A DNA stretch of 64,000 nucleotides from Prochilodus magdalenae (GCA_024036415.1 JAMWET010003473.1:25001-89000); one strand, 5' to 3'; shown: positions 35,735-47,499, counted from the first letter of the stretch. Numbers and translations are program-made. The notes: generated from the letters alone by a model not told the origin.

Positions 35735-36880
35735 AATCACTGAGTTCTGGTGTTCCAATCACTTCCATGGCCACAGGTATAAAACACCAAGCGCCTTGTA
35801 GACTGCTCCTACAGATGGTAGTGGGGGAATGGGTCGCTCTCAGGAGCTCAGTGAAGTCCAGCGTGGTACCGTGATAGGATGCCACCTGTGCAACAAGTCT
35901 CAATATTCCACAGTCCACCGTCAGTGGGATTATAACACAGTGGGAGTGATTGGGAACGACAGCAGCTTAGCCATGAAGTGGTAGACCAGGTACAATGACA
36001 GAGCGGGGTCAGCGGATGCTGAGGGTCATAGTGCACAGAGGTCACCAACGTTCTGCAGAGTCCATCACTACAGACCTCCAAACTTCATGTGGCCTTCAGA
36101 TCAGCTCAGGAACAGTGTGTAGAGCTTCATGGAATGGGTTTCCATGGCCGAGCAGCTGCATCCAAGCCTTACATCACCAAGCACAGTGCAGAGCGTGGAA
36201 CGCAGTGGTGTAAAGCGCCACCACTGGACTCTAGAGCAGTGGGGACGTGATCTCTGAAATGACCAATCACGCTTCTTCGTCTGGTAATCCGATGGACGAG
36301 TCTGGGTTTGGTGGTTGCCAGGAGAACGGTACTTGTCCGGCTGTACTGTGCCGAGTGTAAAGTTTGGTGGAGGGGGGATTACGGTGTGGGGGTGGTGTTC
36401 AGGAGTTGGGCTCCACCCCTTAGTTCCAGTGAGAGGAACTCTTAATGCTTCAGCAGACCAAGAGACTCTGGACCATTCCATGCTCCCAACTTTGTGGGGA
36501 CAGTTTGGGGACGGCCCCTTCCTGTTCCAATGTGACTGCACCCCAGTGCACAGAGCAAGCTCCATGGATGAGCGAGTCTGGTGTGGAGGAACTGGACTGG
36601 CCTGCACAGGGTCCTGACCTCCACCCGACAGAACACCTTTGGGGTGAGTTAGAGTGGAGACTGAGAGCCAGGCCTTCTCGTCCAACATCAGTGTCTGACC
36701 TCACTAATGCACTTCTGGAGGAATGGTCAGAAATTCCCATACACACATCCCTAACCCTTGTGGAAAGCTGTGATAGGTGTAAAGGGTGGGCCGACATCAT
36801 ATTAGACCCTATGGATTGAGAATGAGATGTCACTCAGGTTCATATGCGTGTGAAGGCAGACGAGGCAATCCGGGGGTGAA
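35735..36880 (+). pseudogene. Tc1-like transposon copy C (frameshifted)
   Basis: Plus-strand fragments in order: an N-terminal GRSQELSEVQRGTVIGCHL, then [17 protein letters not shown] and [10 protein letters not shown], then in another frame [19 protein letters not shown]. The last corresponds to [11 protein letters not shown] with two changed residues; the Glu is kept. Frameshifts and stops separate the pieces. It is the same subfamily as copy B (12484-13436) in the opposite orientation. The outer terminal repeats are eroded. Confidence 0.83.
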
Positions 36881-37519
36881 GGCAAGCTCATGCTTTCTCT
36901 GAGACGTACATCAACCTGGATCGTTTGAAACTTTTGCTAACCCAACATCGCTGGACAGCCCAACACCTTCAGAGAACGATTCAGTTACATCGTCTAAATG
37001 AGCCCTGTGTTGGCTAGCGTCCTGCTAAGTGACTGAGGTAGATGCAGGACCACCTTTCCCCTCATAGAGACAGTGCTACCGCTTCAGAGGTTACCTTGTC
37101 TGTGCTTCGTCAGGGCACGTGAAGTGACTTAGTCAGCTTATTCAGAAGTCACGAGAGTTGTCCCCCCACACCGGGGATTCACGCACTGGTTCCAGGCCAG
37201 TGTCCCCTGTTGCTGTCCGCATGTTAAAGGGATGGAGCTGATCTGGAAGCAGTGTGCATCTCCTGCTGTGGATCTCTCAGCAGGCCTGTGGGACTGCCTG
37301 CAGGTAAAGCTCTTTCCCCAGCAGGTTAATGCAGCGCCCCAATGCGAAGTCTTCCTACTGCCCACAGCAACCCAACACAACCTCAGGCCACAGTGCCATC
37401 TGATTAGCTACCGGTTCTACCTGCTAGGCAGACGCTGGGGCTCTAGAATCAACTCAGTTAGTGCTCAGGAGTGTGCAGAGATGGTCTGAAGTGTCTAGAA
37501 CGCGTTAGTGAATGTGCAA
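36881..37519. other. Unannotated stretch
   Basis: No gene or clear repeat recognised. Confidence 0.5.
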
Positions 37520-39141
37520 GGTAGGTGTTTCTAATAAAGCGGCCAGTTAGTGAAAGTATATGGTAGGTGTTTCTAATAAAGTGGCCAGTAGGTGAAAGTA
37601 CAAGGTAGGTGTTTCTAATAAAGGGGCCAGGTATTGCAAGTACAAGGTAGGTGTTTCTAATAAAGTGGCCAGTAGGTGAAAGTACAAGGTAGGTGTTTCT
37701 AATAAAGCGGCCAGCCTGTGGAAGCTCAAGGTACGTGTTTCTAATAAAGTGGCCATTTAGTGAAAGTACAAGGCAGGTGTTTCTAATAAAGTGGCCAGTT
37801 AGTGGAAGTACAAGGTAGGTGTTTCTAATAAAATGGCCAGTTAGTGGAAGTACAAGGTAGGTGTTTCTAATAAATCGGCGAGTTAGTGAAAGTACAAGGT
37901 AGGTGTTTCTAATAAAGTGGCCAGTTAGTGGAAGTACAAGGTGGGTGTTTCTAATAAAGTGGCCAGTGAGTGAAAGTACAAGGTAAGTGTTTCTAATAAA
38001 GTGGCCAGGTAGTGAAAGTACAAGGCAGGTGTTTCTAATAAAGTGGCCAGGTAGTGAAAGTACAAGGTAGGTGTTTCTAATAAAGTGGCCAGATAGTGAA
38101 AGTACAAGGCAGGTGTTTCTAATAAAGTGGCCAGTAGGTGAAAGTACAAGGTAGGTGTTTCTAATAAAACGGCCAGGTAGTGAAAGTACAAGGTAGGTGT
38201 TTCTAATAAAGCGGCCAGTTAGTGGAAGTACAAGGTAGGTGTTTCCAATAAAGCGGCCAAGTAGTGAAAGTACAAGGTAGGTGTTTCTAATAAAGTGGCC
38301 AGTTAGTGAAAGTACAAGGTAGGTGTTTCTAATAAAGTGGCCAGTTAGTGAAAGTACAAGGGAGGTGTTTCTAATAAAGTGGCCAGTGAGTGAAAGTACA
38401 AGGTAGGTGTTTCTAATAAAGCGGCCAGTTAGTGAAAGTACAAGGTAGGTGTTTCTAATAAAGTGGCCAGTTAGTGGAAGTACAAGGTAGGTGTTTCTAA
38501 TAAAATGGCCAGTTAGTGGAAGTACAAGGTAGGTGTTTCTAATAAATCGGCGAGTTAGTGAAAGTACAAGGTAGGTGTTTCTAATAAAGTGGCCAGTTAG
38601 TGGAAGTACAAGGTGGGTGTTTCTAATAAAGTGGCCAGTGAGTGAAAGTACAAGGTAAGTGTTTCTAATAAAGTGGCCAGGTAGTGAAAGTACAAGGCAG
38701 GTGTTTCTAATAAAGTGGCCAGGTAGTGAAAGTACAAGGTAGGTGTTTCTAATAAAGTGGCCAGGTAGTGAAAGTACAAGGCAGGTGTTTCTAATAAAGT
38801 GGCCAGTAGGTGAATGTACAAGGTAGGTGTTTCTAATAAAACGGCCAGGTAGTGAAAGTACAAGGTAGGTGTTTCTAATAAAGCGGCCAGTTAGTGGAAG
38901 TACAAGGTAGGTGTTTCCAATAAAGCGGCCAAGTAGTGAAAGTACAAGGTAGGTGTTTCTAATAAAGTGGCCAGTTAGTGAAAGTACAAGGTAGGTGTTT
39001 CTAATAAAGTGGCCAGTTAGTGAAAGTACAAGGGAGGTGTTTCTAATAAAGTGGCCAGTGAGTGAAAGTACAAGGTAGGTGTTTCTAATAAAGTGGCCAG
39101 TAAGTGAAAGTACAAGGTAGGTGTTTCTAATAAAGTGGCCA
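37520..39141 (+). repeat. 42-bp satellite array 1 with 672-bp higher-order repeat
   Basis: About 38 units of 42 bp containing GGTGTTTCTAATAAAGTGG and AGTGAAAGTACAAGG. Unit length is a multiple of three and lacks stops in one minus-strand frame, giving a spurious 599-codon frame of 14-residue repeats (GHFIRNTYLVLSLT). The unit pattern repeats after exactly 672 bp (16 units). The same monomer forms arrays at 55560-57140 and 58285-58875. Confidence 0.96.
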
Positions 39142-40159
39142 GAAAATTTTGAACGAAGCAAAATGATTACATAACTGCTAGCGCGTCTACCGCGGGTTAG
39201 ATGAATATGATCTGTGGTGGAAGATGGAAGCTGATCCTCCATAACGGATACCATCACTGCGTATTCTGATACAATGTGTTATTGCATCATTATCTAAATA
39301 TCCATGGACCCGACCTCATGGTATTACACGTACTGGGTTATCCTGAAACCGGGTTAAACCGCTCAGTGTTCCTGTCAGCCCCCTTAGATCAGCTAAACTG
39401 GTTCTAAACCCCTGTACCTGAAATCCTTATGTTTTATTTACTAAGGACATGAAACCCTGTTTGATACTCCTCCTGAGGTGTTGTGTTTGGGAGAAACCTG
39501 ACGCTAGGCTTCTTTGATCAGCTTGAGGAGGAAGATCTTTGAAAAGCCTGTCTGATCTCAGCCCTGTTGTGCTCCTGGCAGTCTCCCCATCATTTCCTGG
39601 CCTTCCCCTGGCAACTACCTGGGTGGATCTGGCATGTAACCCTGCAACACTTGGCCGGCAACCCATACTGTCAGTGTAAAAATAGCCCTTCGCTCATGGC
39701 ACCTCCGTCCTCCCTGTCGATAAGGAGCCTCCCCTTGCTGGCTGGTGGCAGATATCCCCAGCAGCTACGAGGCTTCTCCCCCTGCCGCCCTGCTTCGGAA
39801 CTGTATGACGGATTTCCAAAATAAAAAGGACAAAGGGAGATAGGAAACGAAACCACGGCATCGTCCGTCATGGCAGTTACGGTAATGTGACGCACATAGT
39901 GGACAATCTACCATACCAATTCATAAGACCACCTTTGTGCCAGTGTTATGCTAATGCTATGCTAATGTTAAGTAGCAGTGTTAGCTTCTTTTGGAGTTCC
40001 GTGGTGCTATTTGGTCTACTAAGCCCACACTGGTTGGATAGCTCGATTAGCGTACAACTACTATATCTTAACTGGGACATCTGAGAACCAATGTTTGATG
40101 TACTTGTCCAATGCATAACCAGAGGTGGGTGAAGTACCATTTAAAACTACTCTAGTGGA
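39142..40159. other. Unannotated stretch
   Basis: No gene recognised. Confidence 0.5.
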
Positions 40160-40279
40160 ACTTCTTAGTAAAATCAGCTTCTATTAGCTCAGAAACTGAG
40201 GTCTGGAAGTTCTAGGCGTCTCCTTTTTTTAGCCTAAAGCAGTGGTTCCCAAACGGTTTCCAGTGTGGTACCCCTTCAG

Positions 40280-40418
40280 TGCGTTGGTGGTATAGTGGTT
40301 AGCATAGCTGCCTTCCAAGCAGTTGACCCGGGTTCGATTCTCGACCAACGCAAGGTTACCTTGAACTTCCCTCTGGGATCAATAAAGTATCTATCTATCT
40401 ATCTATCTACCTATCTAT
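40280..40418 (+). mobile_element. tRNA-Gly-derived retroposon (139 bp)
   Basis: A tRNA-Gly head (40281-40352) is followed by a short non-tRNA segment with CTCTGGGATCAATAAAGTAT and a (TATC)n tail. It is flanked by CCTTCAG at 40273-40279 and 40419-40425. The paralogous unit has a single CCTTCAG at 40806-40812 and no insert, so this is a true insertion. The tail resembles a common fish LINE 3' end ending in ATCT repeats, implying LINE-driven mobilisation. Confidence 0.88.
40281..40352 (+). tRNA. tRNA-Gly (TCC) pseudogene, head of the retroposon
   Basis: A 72-nt tRNA-Gly-like sequence. The acceptor stem GCGTTGG pairs perfectly with CCAACGC. The D region TGGTATAGTGG, an anticodon loop CTTCCAA (anticodon TCC) and the T-loop GGTTCGATTC are all present. 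The T stem is imperfect, with one G-T pair and one C-A mismatch on its 3' side. Because it sits inside a retroposed unit, it is more likely a pseudogene than a working tRNA gene, though box A and box B are intact. Confidence 0.8.
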
Positions 40419-40449
40419 CCTTCAGGCTCTTTACACAGGCATGTGTTTG

Positions 40450-40692
40450 TGTCAGAATCCACAAACGTAGCGCAGAGCTAAAGGATTTTAGCCAGACTGA
40501 TAATCAGATTCAACAAGAACCAGGCAAACATGACTGAAGGGCAAGGCTGAGGCACAAGCAGGGGGACAGGCAAGAGTCGAGAACCAGAGAGACGGAATAA
40601 CCAGCAAACAAAACCAAACTGTCCAAGAGAGTAAACACAAAGGAAGTTATATCAAACAGCGTACAGAACCAAAAAGGGAGAATCCAAAAGTG
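40450..40692 (-). repeat. Partial solo LTR in duplication unit 1
   Basis: The reverse-oriented 3' part of the LTR family seen at 45026-45560, with AGCGCAGAGCTAAAGG, cut off at the duplication junction. Confidence 0.65.
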
Positions 40693-40836
40693 ACTTCTTA
40701 GTAAAATCAGCTTCTATAAGCTCAGAAACTGAGGTCTGGAAGTTCTAGGCATCTCCTTCCTTTAGCCTAAAGCAGTGGTTTTCAAACGGTTTCCAGTATG
40801 GTACCCCTTCAGACTCTTTACACAGGCATGTGTTTG

Positions 40837-41332
40837 TGTCAGAATCCACAAACGTAGCGCAGAGCTAAAGGTTTTTTAATAGCCAGACTGACAATCAGAT
40901 TCAACAAGAACCAGGCAAACATGACTGAAGGGCAAGGCTGAGGCAAAAGCAGGGAGACAGGCAAGAGTCGAGAACCGGAGAGACGGAATAACCAGCAAAC
41001 AAAACCAAACTGTCCAAGAGAGTAAACACAAAGGAAGTTATAGCAAACAGCGTACAGAACCAAAAAGGGAGAATCCAAAAGAGAGTGAGTCGATAAACAA
41101 AGGAGAGAACAAACAGAGAAACCAGGGGAGAACCGCTCAGTGTGCAAACTAGGCTCTGCAACACTTACAAAGTGATTGTGTGGCCGAGGGGTGCAGGTAC
41201 AAACAGGGAAATGAAGAGCAGGTGAGTGCAATCAGTATTTGGGCGATGTGATTGGTGAATTCCGGACAAATGGCTGTGATGTCATCGGGAAGCGAGCTCT
41301 GGGAGAAATGTGTGGAGCTGTGGAGAATGTCA
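40837..41332 (-). repeat. LTR-like element in duplication unit 2
   Basis: Longer reverse copy of the same LTR family: starts TGTCAGAATCC and continues to GATGTCATCGGGAAGC and CTCTGGGAGAAATG. The latter are the counterparts of the CCCAGAG...TGATGATGTCA region in plus-oriented copies. Its far end abuts Tc1 copy E. Confidence 0.65.
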
Positions 41333-42048
41333 TGCCGCCTGCAACATCATTCAGCATGGCTGGTTTGGTGGTGGGCCAGTGATGGTCCGGGGAGGCATAT
41401 CCCTGGAAGGACGCAGAGACCTCTACAGGCTACACAACGGCACCCTGGATGCTATTAGGTATCAGGATGAAATCCTTGGACCCGATGTCAGACCCTACGC
41501 TGGTGCAATGGGCCCTGGGTTCCCCCTGGCGTACGACAGTGCCCGGTCTCATGTGGCGAGAGTATGCAGGCAGTTCTTGGAGAATGAAGGAACTGGTACC
41601 ATTGACTGGCCCACCGGCTCGCCTGACCTAAATCCAATAGAACACCTCTGGGACATTATGTTCTGGTCCATCCGTCGCCACCAGGTTGCATCTCAGACTG
41701 TCCAGGAGCTTAGTGATGCCCTGGTCCAGATCCGGGAGGAGATCCCCCAGGACACCATCCGTCGTCTCATTAGGAGCATGTGGAGGCCATACAAACTACT
41801 GAGTACCAATCTGAGTTTGGGTTAATGGACGAGCCTGCTGCCTCATTGTTTCGCTTTGATTTTCAGGGTGTCTTTGAATTCAACCCTCTGTAGGGTGATC
41901 ATTTCCATTTCCATCAAACGATGTGGCATCCTTTCGTTCCTAACACATTACCCAGTCTATATGAGGAAAGATATTCTGCATGATTTTTTCCCCATTGAGA
42001 TCTGATGTGTTTTCAAAGTGTTCCCTTTATTTTTTTTGAGCAGTGTAT
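41333..42048 (+). pseudogene. Tc1-like transposon E, 5'-truncated
   Basis: The plus-strand frame 41310-41825 encodes ACNIIQHGWFGGGPVMVRGG, the DNA-cleavage half of a Tc1-like transposase including [34 protein letters not shown] and IREEIPQDTIRRLIRSM. The second Asp and the Glu are kept; the N-terminal half is gone. A 3' terminal repeat ending TTTTTTTTGAGCAGTGTAT closes it at about 42048. It is a different subfamily from A-D. Confidence 0.87.
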
Positions 42049-42049
42049 A

Positions 42050-42583
42050 TACAGCAGCTGGACAACGAAACTGAAACACCTGGTTTTAGACCACAATCAT
42101 TTATTAGTATGGGGTAGGGCCTCCTTTTGCGGCCAATACAGCATCAGTTGGTCTTGGAAATGACATATACTGCGTCCTGCACAGTGGTCAGAGGGATAAG
42201 CCATTCTTCTTGCAGGATAGTGGCCAGGTCACTACGTGATGCTGGTGGAGGTTCGTCCTTCTTGGTGGTATGCTGACATTACCCTGGATACCGTGGCTCT
42301 TGATACATCACAAAGACTTGCTGTCTTGGTCACAGATGCGCCAGCAAGTCGTGCACCAACAGTTTGTCCTCTTTTGAACTCTGGTATGTCACCCATAATG
42401 CTGTGTGCATTGCAGTATTTTGAGCAGAACTGTGCTCTTACCTGCTAACTGAACCTTCACACTCTGCTCTTACTGGTGCAATGTGCAGTTAATGAAGATT
42501 GGCCACCAGGCTGGTCCAATTTAGCCATGAGACCTCCCACACTAAAATGACAGGTGTTTCAGTTTCATTGTCCAACCCCTGTA
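42050..42583 (-). mobile_element. Non-autonomous Tc1-like element F (534 bp)
   Basis: The terminal inverted repeats share GAAACTGAAACACCTG at the left (within 42050-42082) and, with small differences, at the right (within 42551-42583). The minus strand near the left end reads as the C-terminal VLAAKGG-type end of a Tc1-like transposase, here slightly altered. Most of the gene is deleted. It abuts element E directly. Confidence 0.8.
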
Positions 42584-45025
42584 TCTACATATGTCTGTGT
42601 GTGTGTATTGTATCTTCCATATTGTCCATGTTCATTCTTTATTATATATGTCCATCATCCAGTATTTCTGAGGATATAGCTACTTACTTATTCGGTCTCT
42701 TTTATCCCTGACATTGTACAACACGCTTCTATTGTTCACCTTATCAATAAACAATATCAGGTTTACCATGTATTACTGTATTACAGGTGTTAAACTGGCC
42801 AGTGCTACTGGCACTCTCAGGCTTAAGTAGCGTGAGCACCAGGTGTTAGCGTGTACCGCGTGATTACTCGTTAGTTGCTCTTTGTCTCCCCCGGGTGGCC
42901 GGAGGTGGATCTGCAGGAACCTGAGACCTCACAGTAGACTAGATTTACGAACAGGACCAACAATATGGAGCGAGCCAGAGAGTGAGCTGTGTCCATGTCA
43001 GTCCCGGTGCCGTACATCGCTCCAACATGCTGAAGTACACGGCTTATTCATTCAAAAACGGTATCGGATCCATACTGGGTATCCACAGATATGCAAAGTT
43101 TATGTATCGGTGCTGGTATCGGAACTGGAAAGTTGGATCCCTAATTTAATTACACTGTTAAAATGGGGAAGTATATAAATACCATCTCAGCTCTGACATC
43201 CTGCTCAACTCAGCAGTAAACCTCCTGCGACTGCAGTACTACCCAGCATGGGTTCCCAAGGCAGCTGCATACAGTACCTCACCATTCTGCACTCTTACTC
43301 CACCCATGGTCTATGCCTTTCATTGCTAGAGACTCCACCTCTACGAAGTGCTGGTTAACCTCTGCAGGCACTGTCCTATTGCCCCCTAGGCTAAAACGTA
43401 TTGAGCTGGTCTGGTCGATGGAAGTGAAGTCACATTGTGAACACCGCAGCGCTCGAGCCTGGAGATCCAGGCCTGGAGATTCAGGTTTTACAGGAGAGGA
43501 AGCCATGGATGTGTTTTCAGTACTGACATCGGCGGAAGACTTCCTGGACAAGTTGTTTGTGTCCCCCAACACACAGATGCTGAGTCTCTGGAGTGCATCA
43601 TATCATTACCATCACAAAACCAAAACCGTAAAAAGCCACGCTGGCCAATCAGAAGCCTGGCTGCATCCCAAACCACACACACATATAAATACAGGCGTTT
43701 ATGTACTTTAACAGCGCTGCACTACTTAACACAGTATTTGGTGCTATAGTGTGCGGTTTAAGAGGCAGCCCCTGTGTGGTAGGAACGCCGGATATAGAAG
43801 TGACCTCCATTGTCATTCTGATGCCTCTGTTCTTCAGTGTAGTGTAAGAGTAACTGTATATTTGTTCTTGTTAGCGATGTTAGCCCCGTTTTGGCTGCAC
43901 CCGCACACTCTGATGCTAAACAAAGGAGACAACTGCACACACTCAACGTTACAAGGCAAAAACTCGGTTTTCCCTGTCTACACCACAAATTGGGTTTCTG
44001 AATATGTTCAGTTTTTCGAATGCTCAGTTGTCAGTGACCTTAGCGCCGTGTGAGGTTGTGTGTGAGGTGACACATGAACACGTTACTGTGAAGGACCACC
44101 GCCTTGATTTGTGGCTGAATGAATAAGTCAACACATGAATGGCTTGATAAATAGCTGATGATCAGAAACAGTACAGAAGGGTGTTAGTGTTAGTGTCAGT
44201 GTTAGTGGGTCTAACACCAGCTGAGCCGACACTTTCTAAATAAGCATGTCGCATATTAACGTCATCATATCAGTGGTCATTTCACAGTACCTCACATTTA
44301 CCTCCTTTCAGAACTCCGCCATTCACGTTCCAGCATAACATCGGTTGAAGGATATGCACCACCCAACCTGACCAGGTGGAGGCGCTTCTGCAACTCCACT
44401 ACAGGGGTGTAGTAACTATTGAGAAAGAACAATTTAGCTCATTCTTTATTCCGGAGACAAATTCTCCAGGACTTTTATTCAAGGGAATAACATTCTATTG
44501 AACTGGTGAACTGGAACACATTGAAAATCACCCGCTTGATCCAGGATGCTACAAACAGACTCAGATCTCCAGACGAGCTACACCCCCCCCACCCCCAGAC
44601 TTTCACTTCTAACACGCCGAGAGAAAAGCGAAAGCAGATTTATGATTCCAACTGGTGGCACATCTGACATCCTACCTCTCCACTGGAATTCCGCTGAAAA
44701 TACCAATGGTGGGGTGACACATTCCAAGCTTCAGAGAGCGTAGGTCAAAGGTCACATGGCGTGAGCGATCAGTATGACAGCTAAACATGAAGGATTGTGG
44801 AAAGTGGTTAAGTTAATTTGGGTGCAGACAGCAAGCGGTGACGGAACTCTTCATTCGCTCACAGCCTCTTCAGTCCTAGCCTAGCATTTTGTTCGGGATG
44901 TGCCTTTGACATGTGACGGAGGTATCAGGGCAGACTGATCGATCGAGGGGAGAGAACTTAGAGAACGTGAGTTCTGGAGGAAAAGTCGTGGGTTCATTCC
45001 AAGTCATTTTAGAGAAATTAAAATC
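42584..45025. other. Unannotated stretch
   Basis: About 2.4 kb without a recognised gene or element. Opposing frames of 132 (plus) and 97 (minus) codons at 43279-43711 look like chance overlap. Exonic splice signals were not evident. Confidence 0.5.
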
Positions 45026-45560
45026 TGTCACGCTTACGGGTTTTCCTGGCTCCTCCGGACTCAACTTCCCAGAGGGCATCGCTTGATGATGTCACACCCA
45101 CATGTCCCCAGTCGTCTAATCAGCTCCGCTCTAGGTCTCCAGAGTTCTAGTCCAGCTGTATCTGATTTAGCTCCGGTATATGTGCCTCTCACGAACACTT
45201 CCTCTTTGCGAAGTTTTGCCAAGCCTAGTTTGCGACTCTAGCGTTTCTAACCTGTAGATCCTGACTCTGACTTTCGACTCCCTTTCTGCCTTATCCCTGT
45301 CGGCTTTCTCGTTTGATCTCCTCTCTGTCTATCGACCTCCTTTTCGTTCATTTGACCGTTCTCTTGCCTTGCCCTTCTACTCTGGTTACCTCGTTGCCTG
45401 ACTACCCTGGTTCTGACCTCTGCCTGTCCCTTGACTCCGATCTTGCCTTCCCCCTCCATGTCTGTTCATGTTTTGGTGCTGGGTTCAATGACTCGATTGT
45501 TTACTAAAGCCCGTCCGACTTTTAGCTCTGCGCATCATTCATGGTTCTTTGTCCCTGACA
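45026..45560 (+). mobile_element. Solo LTR, 535 bp
   Basis: It starts TGTCACGC and ends CCCTGACA, flanked by AAATC and CAATC (4 of 5 bases match, consistent with a 5-bp target duplication). It contains ACTCAACTTCCCAGAG, GATGATGTCACACCCACATG and, near the 3' end, TTTAGCTCTGCGC. Related copies: 48195-49645, 59994-60496, 51434-51870, 40450-40692 and 40837-41332. No internal coding region. Confidence 0.75.
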
Positions 45561-45894
45561 CAATCACAGCACTGGAATGTCCAAAACGGAACTTTTTCCA
45601 AAAAACTAGAATGTGCCGCTAATGTGGCAACCAGGAGCTAATATGCTAACTATGCTAACCACAAAGTAAAACACTAGCCCCAAGCTAACTAAGCGTACTG
45701 TTTGAGAACATTAATTGTTGATCAGAGTTGTGTTCCCATTGTTATTGCCAGGAAAGATGCCGTAGTGTTTACGCTAAGTGCTAATGTTTGCTAGCAGGCA
45801 ATGTCTATATCACGATGCTAGCCAACAGAACATGAGACATTACATCATCGCATCATGACAATTACCAATAATGGTAACATGACGCTGTTATATA

Positions 45895-46140
45895 ACTCAG
45901 TGGCGATTCTAGAATCTGTTGGGGCCCTTGGCAAAAATTCACATTGGGCCCTCCGGGCACCGTTCATCACCAAAATTGCAAAATGTAAACACTGATGTTG
46001 TTTTATTTACAACTATTAACATTACTATAACTATATAAACTCAAGAACCTAATAAATATACTCTCGGGGTAGCCCCGCATTGGCCTGGGGGCCCTAGCAG
46101 TTGCCTGCCTTGCTTAGTGGAAGTGGCACATCTGATGATA
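45895..46140. repeat. Repeat fragment (GTGGCGATTCTAG type)
   Basis: Opens GTGGCGATTCTAGAA and contains GGGGCCCTTGGCAAAA and GGGGGCCCTAGCAG. It resembles a dispersed fish DNA-transposon fragment; family unknown. Confidence 0.45.
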
Positions 46141-46969
46141 GCACATACAGTAACATCTACCATGACATGCTATTGGGCACGTAGCAAGGTTCAAGCCAGC
46201 TGTTACCTCCAATTGTACAGCGCAGAGTGTTATACACTGTTACACCGTGTTAGAAACCACGTCAGCAAGTCTGTTTAAGATTACCTAGCAGCTCCATATG
46301 GCCCGCACAATGCTAATAGCTCTACAATGCTAATATGCTACATTAGCTGCTAATTAGACTTGTAGCTCTAGATCAAAACTCAGGTTAGCCAACATTTTAC
46401 TGCAACCCCCAACCCACAAAACAGTCATCTCATCCTCCGGAGTGAAAGCAGAAGTAGCAGTGTGTGGACAAGTCATGTGCCAGTAGCTAATGCATAACAG
46501 AATTAGCTCCTCATGCTAACTGGTAGCAGAAACCTTTTCAATTACACTGCACCAAAACCGCTTTAGCCTCGCCCAGCCTTCGGGTATCCTTCTCTATCTC
46601 TCCCTCTGCACCGTCAAGGCGTTCGGAGTCCTGCGGGCCAAGCGCTGCCTCAGCACTACCTCGGCGCTCGACGTGTTGGATTCATTTTTATCTTTTTCTA
46701 TTTTGTTCAGCAGAAAGCAGACTGCCGGAGCGCTTGCTCGCCGTGTTCAGCAAAACGTCAGCGAGACAAAAGCAAGCACGTTTATTCCAATGACCCCCGA
46801 CGTCCGAGAGCCACGGAAATCCGCCAGCGCTGGACAATGAAACTTCGGCCATATGAAGCTGCCCCGAGTGCTTTTTGCTGCTTTGGAGCTTCGCTAAATG
46901 TCCCGGAGCAGTGATGAATGGCTTTAATTTGAGGCTTATAGGGACTTGCGGTGTCCCGCTGACTCTCAC

Positions 46970-47054
46970 AGCGTCCAGTAACTCTCTCCGTTCCAGATAA
47001 CAGCATCAAGACAAGGGCAGTTTGGAGAGAGATGTAGTCAGTCAGAGAAGGCAT
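46970..47054 (-). CDS. Candidate signal-peptide exon (possible IGSF11 exon 1)
   Basis: A minus-strand ATG with an A at -3 opens MPSLTDYISLQTALVLMLLSG, a short hydrophobic leader. It is followed by a GT donor context CGCT|GTGAGAG at 46969. The exon would end in phase 1, as exon 2 of IGSF11 at 16578 requires, and joining would keep the frame. Against it: no positive charge in the N-region, the hydrophobic core is short, and I cannot match the peptide to known IGSF11 leaders. Intron 1 would be about 30 kb. Confidence 0.25.
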
Positions 47055-47499
47055 GTTTGGTGTCTGATGTTTGCTTATTTGGTTTGGGCCCCGAAGCTAC
47101 CAGGCTAATGTAGCCACCAGTTAGCACTGCGCTAACTTCATACCACTCAGTGATGGCAAATAGACTCGGCGGGGGTTTCCATGCCTACAACACAAACACA
47201 GCCATTTTATTTACTATCTAAACCACCGGTGAACCTACACCTGTCTTCCAATTCCATTTTCATCAATTGAAGATTCCGTCATAGATCAAAGTCTCAGGTA
47301 GTGCATTTATACTTTCCCCCAGGTGACTTTTAGAGGGGCTTAGTTCCTCAGACATTTGGTTCCATTCACCCCCACCTTGCCTTGACTCTCTACAGTGGAG
47401 AATTCCTCGTCAGACTACTATGAATGACTTCCCGTCTTAACTATGGAATGATGCAGGAATGTTAGCCCTTAAAGTGATGAGCAGTCCAGACCACCTTGC

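Larger units (their letters stand above)
40160..41079 (+). repeat. Tandem duplication, two units
   Basis: Unit 1 (40160-40692) and unit 2 (40693-about 41079) are near-identical from ACTTCTTAGTAAAATCAGC through AAGGGAGAATCCAAAAG. Unit 1 is longer because it contains a 139-bp retroposon with its target duplication. Both units include part of a reverse-oriented LTR. Confidence 0.92.

Noticed and set aside
37458..39257. A 599-codon minus-strand open frame of 14-residue repeats (GHFIRNTYLVLSL)
   Set aside because: It is a by-product of a 42-bp satellite without stops in that frame. The same monomer occurs elsewhere in both orientations with broken frames.
40281..40352. A functional tRNA-Gly gene
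   Set aside because: It lies inside a retroposed unit with target duplications and a LINE-like tail and has a T-stem mismatch; a pseudogene is more likely.
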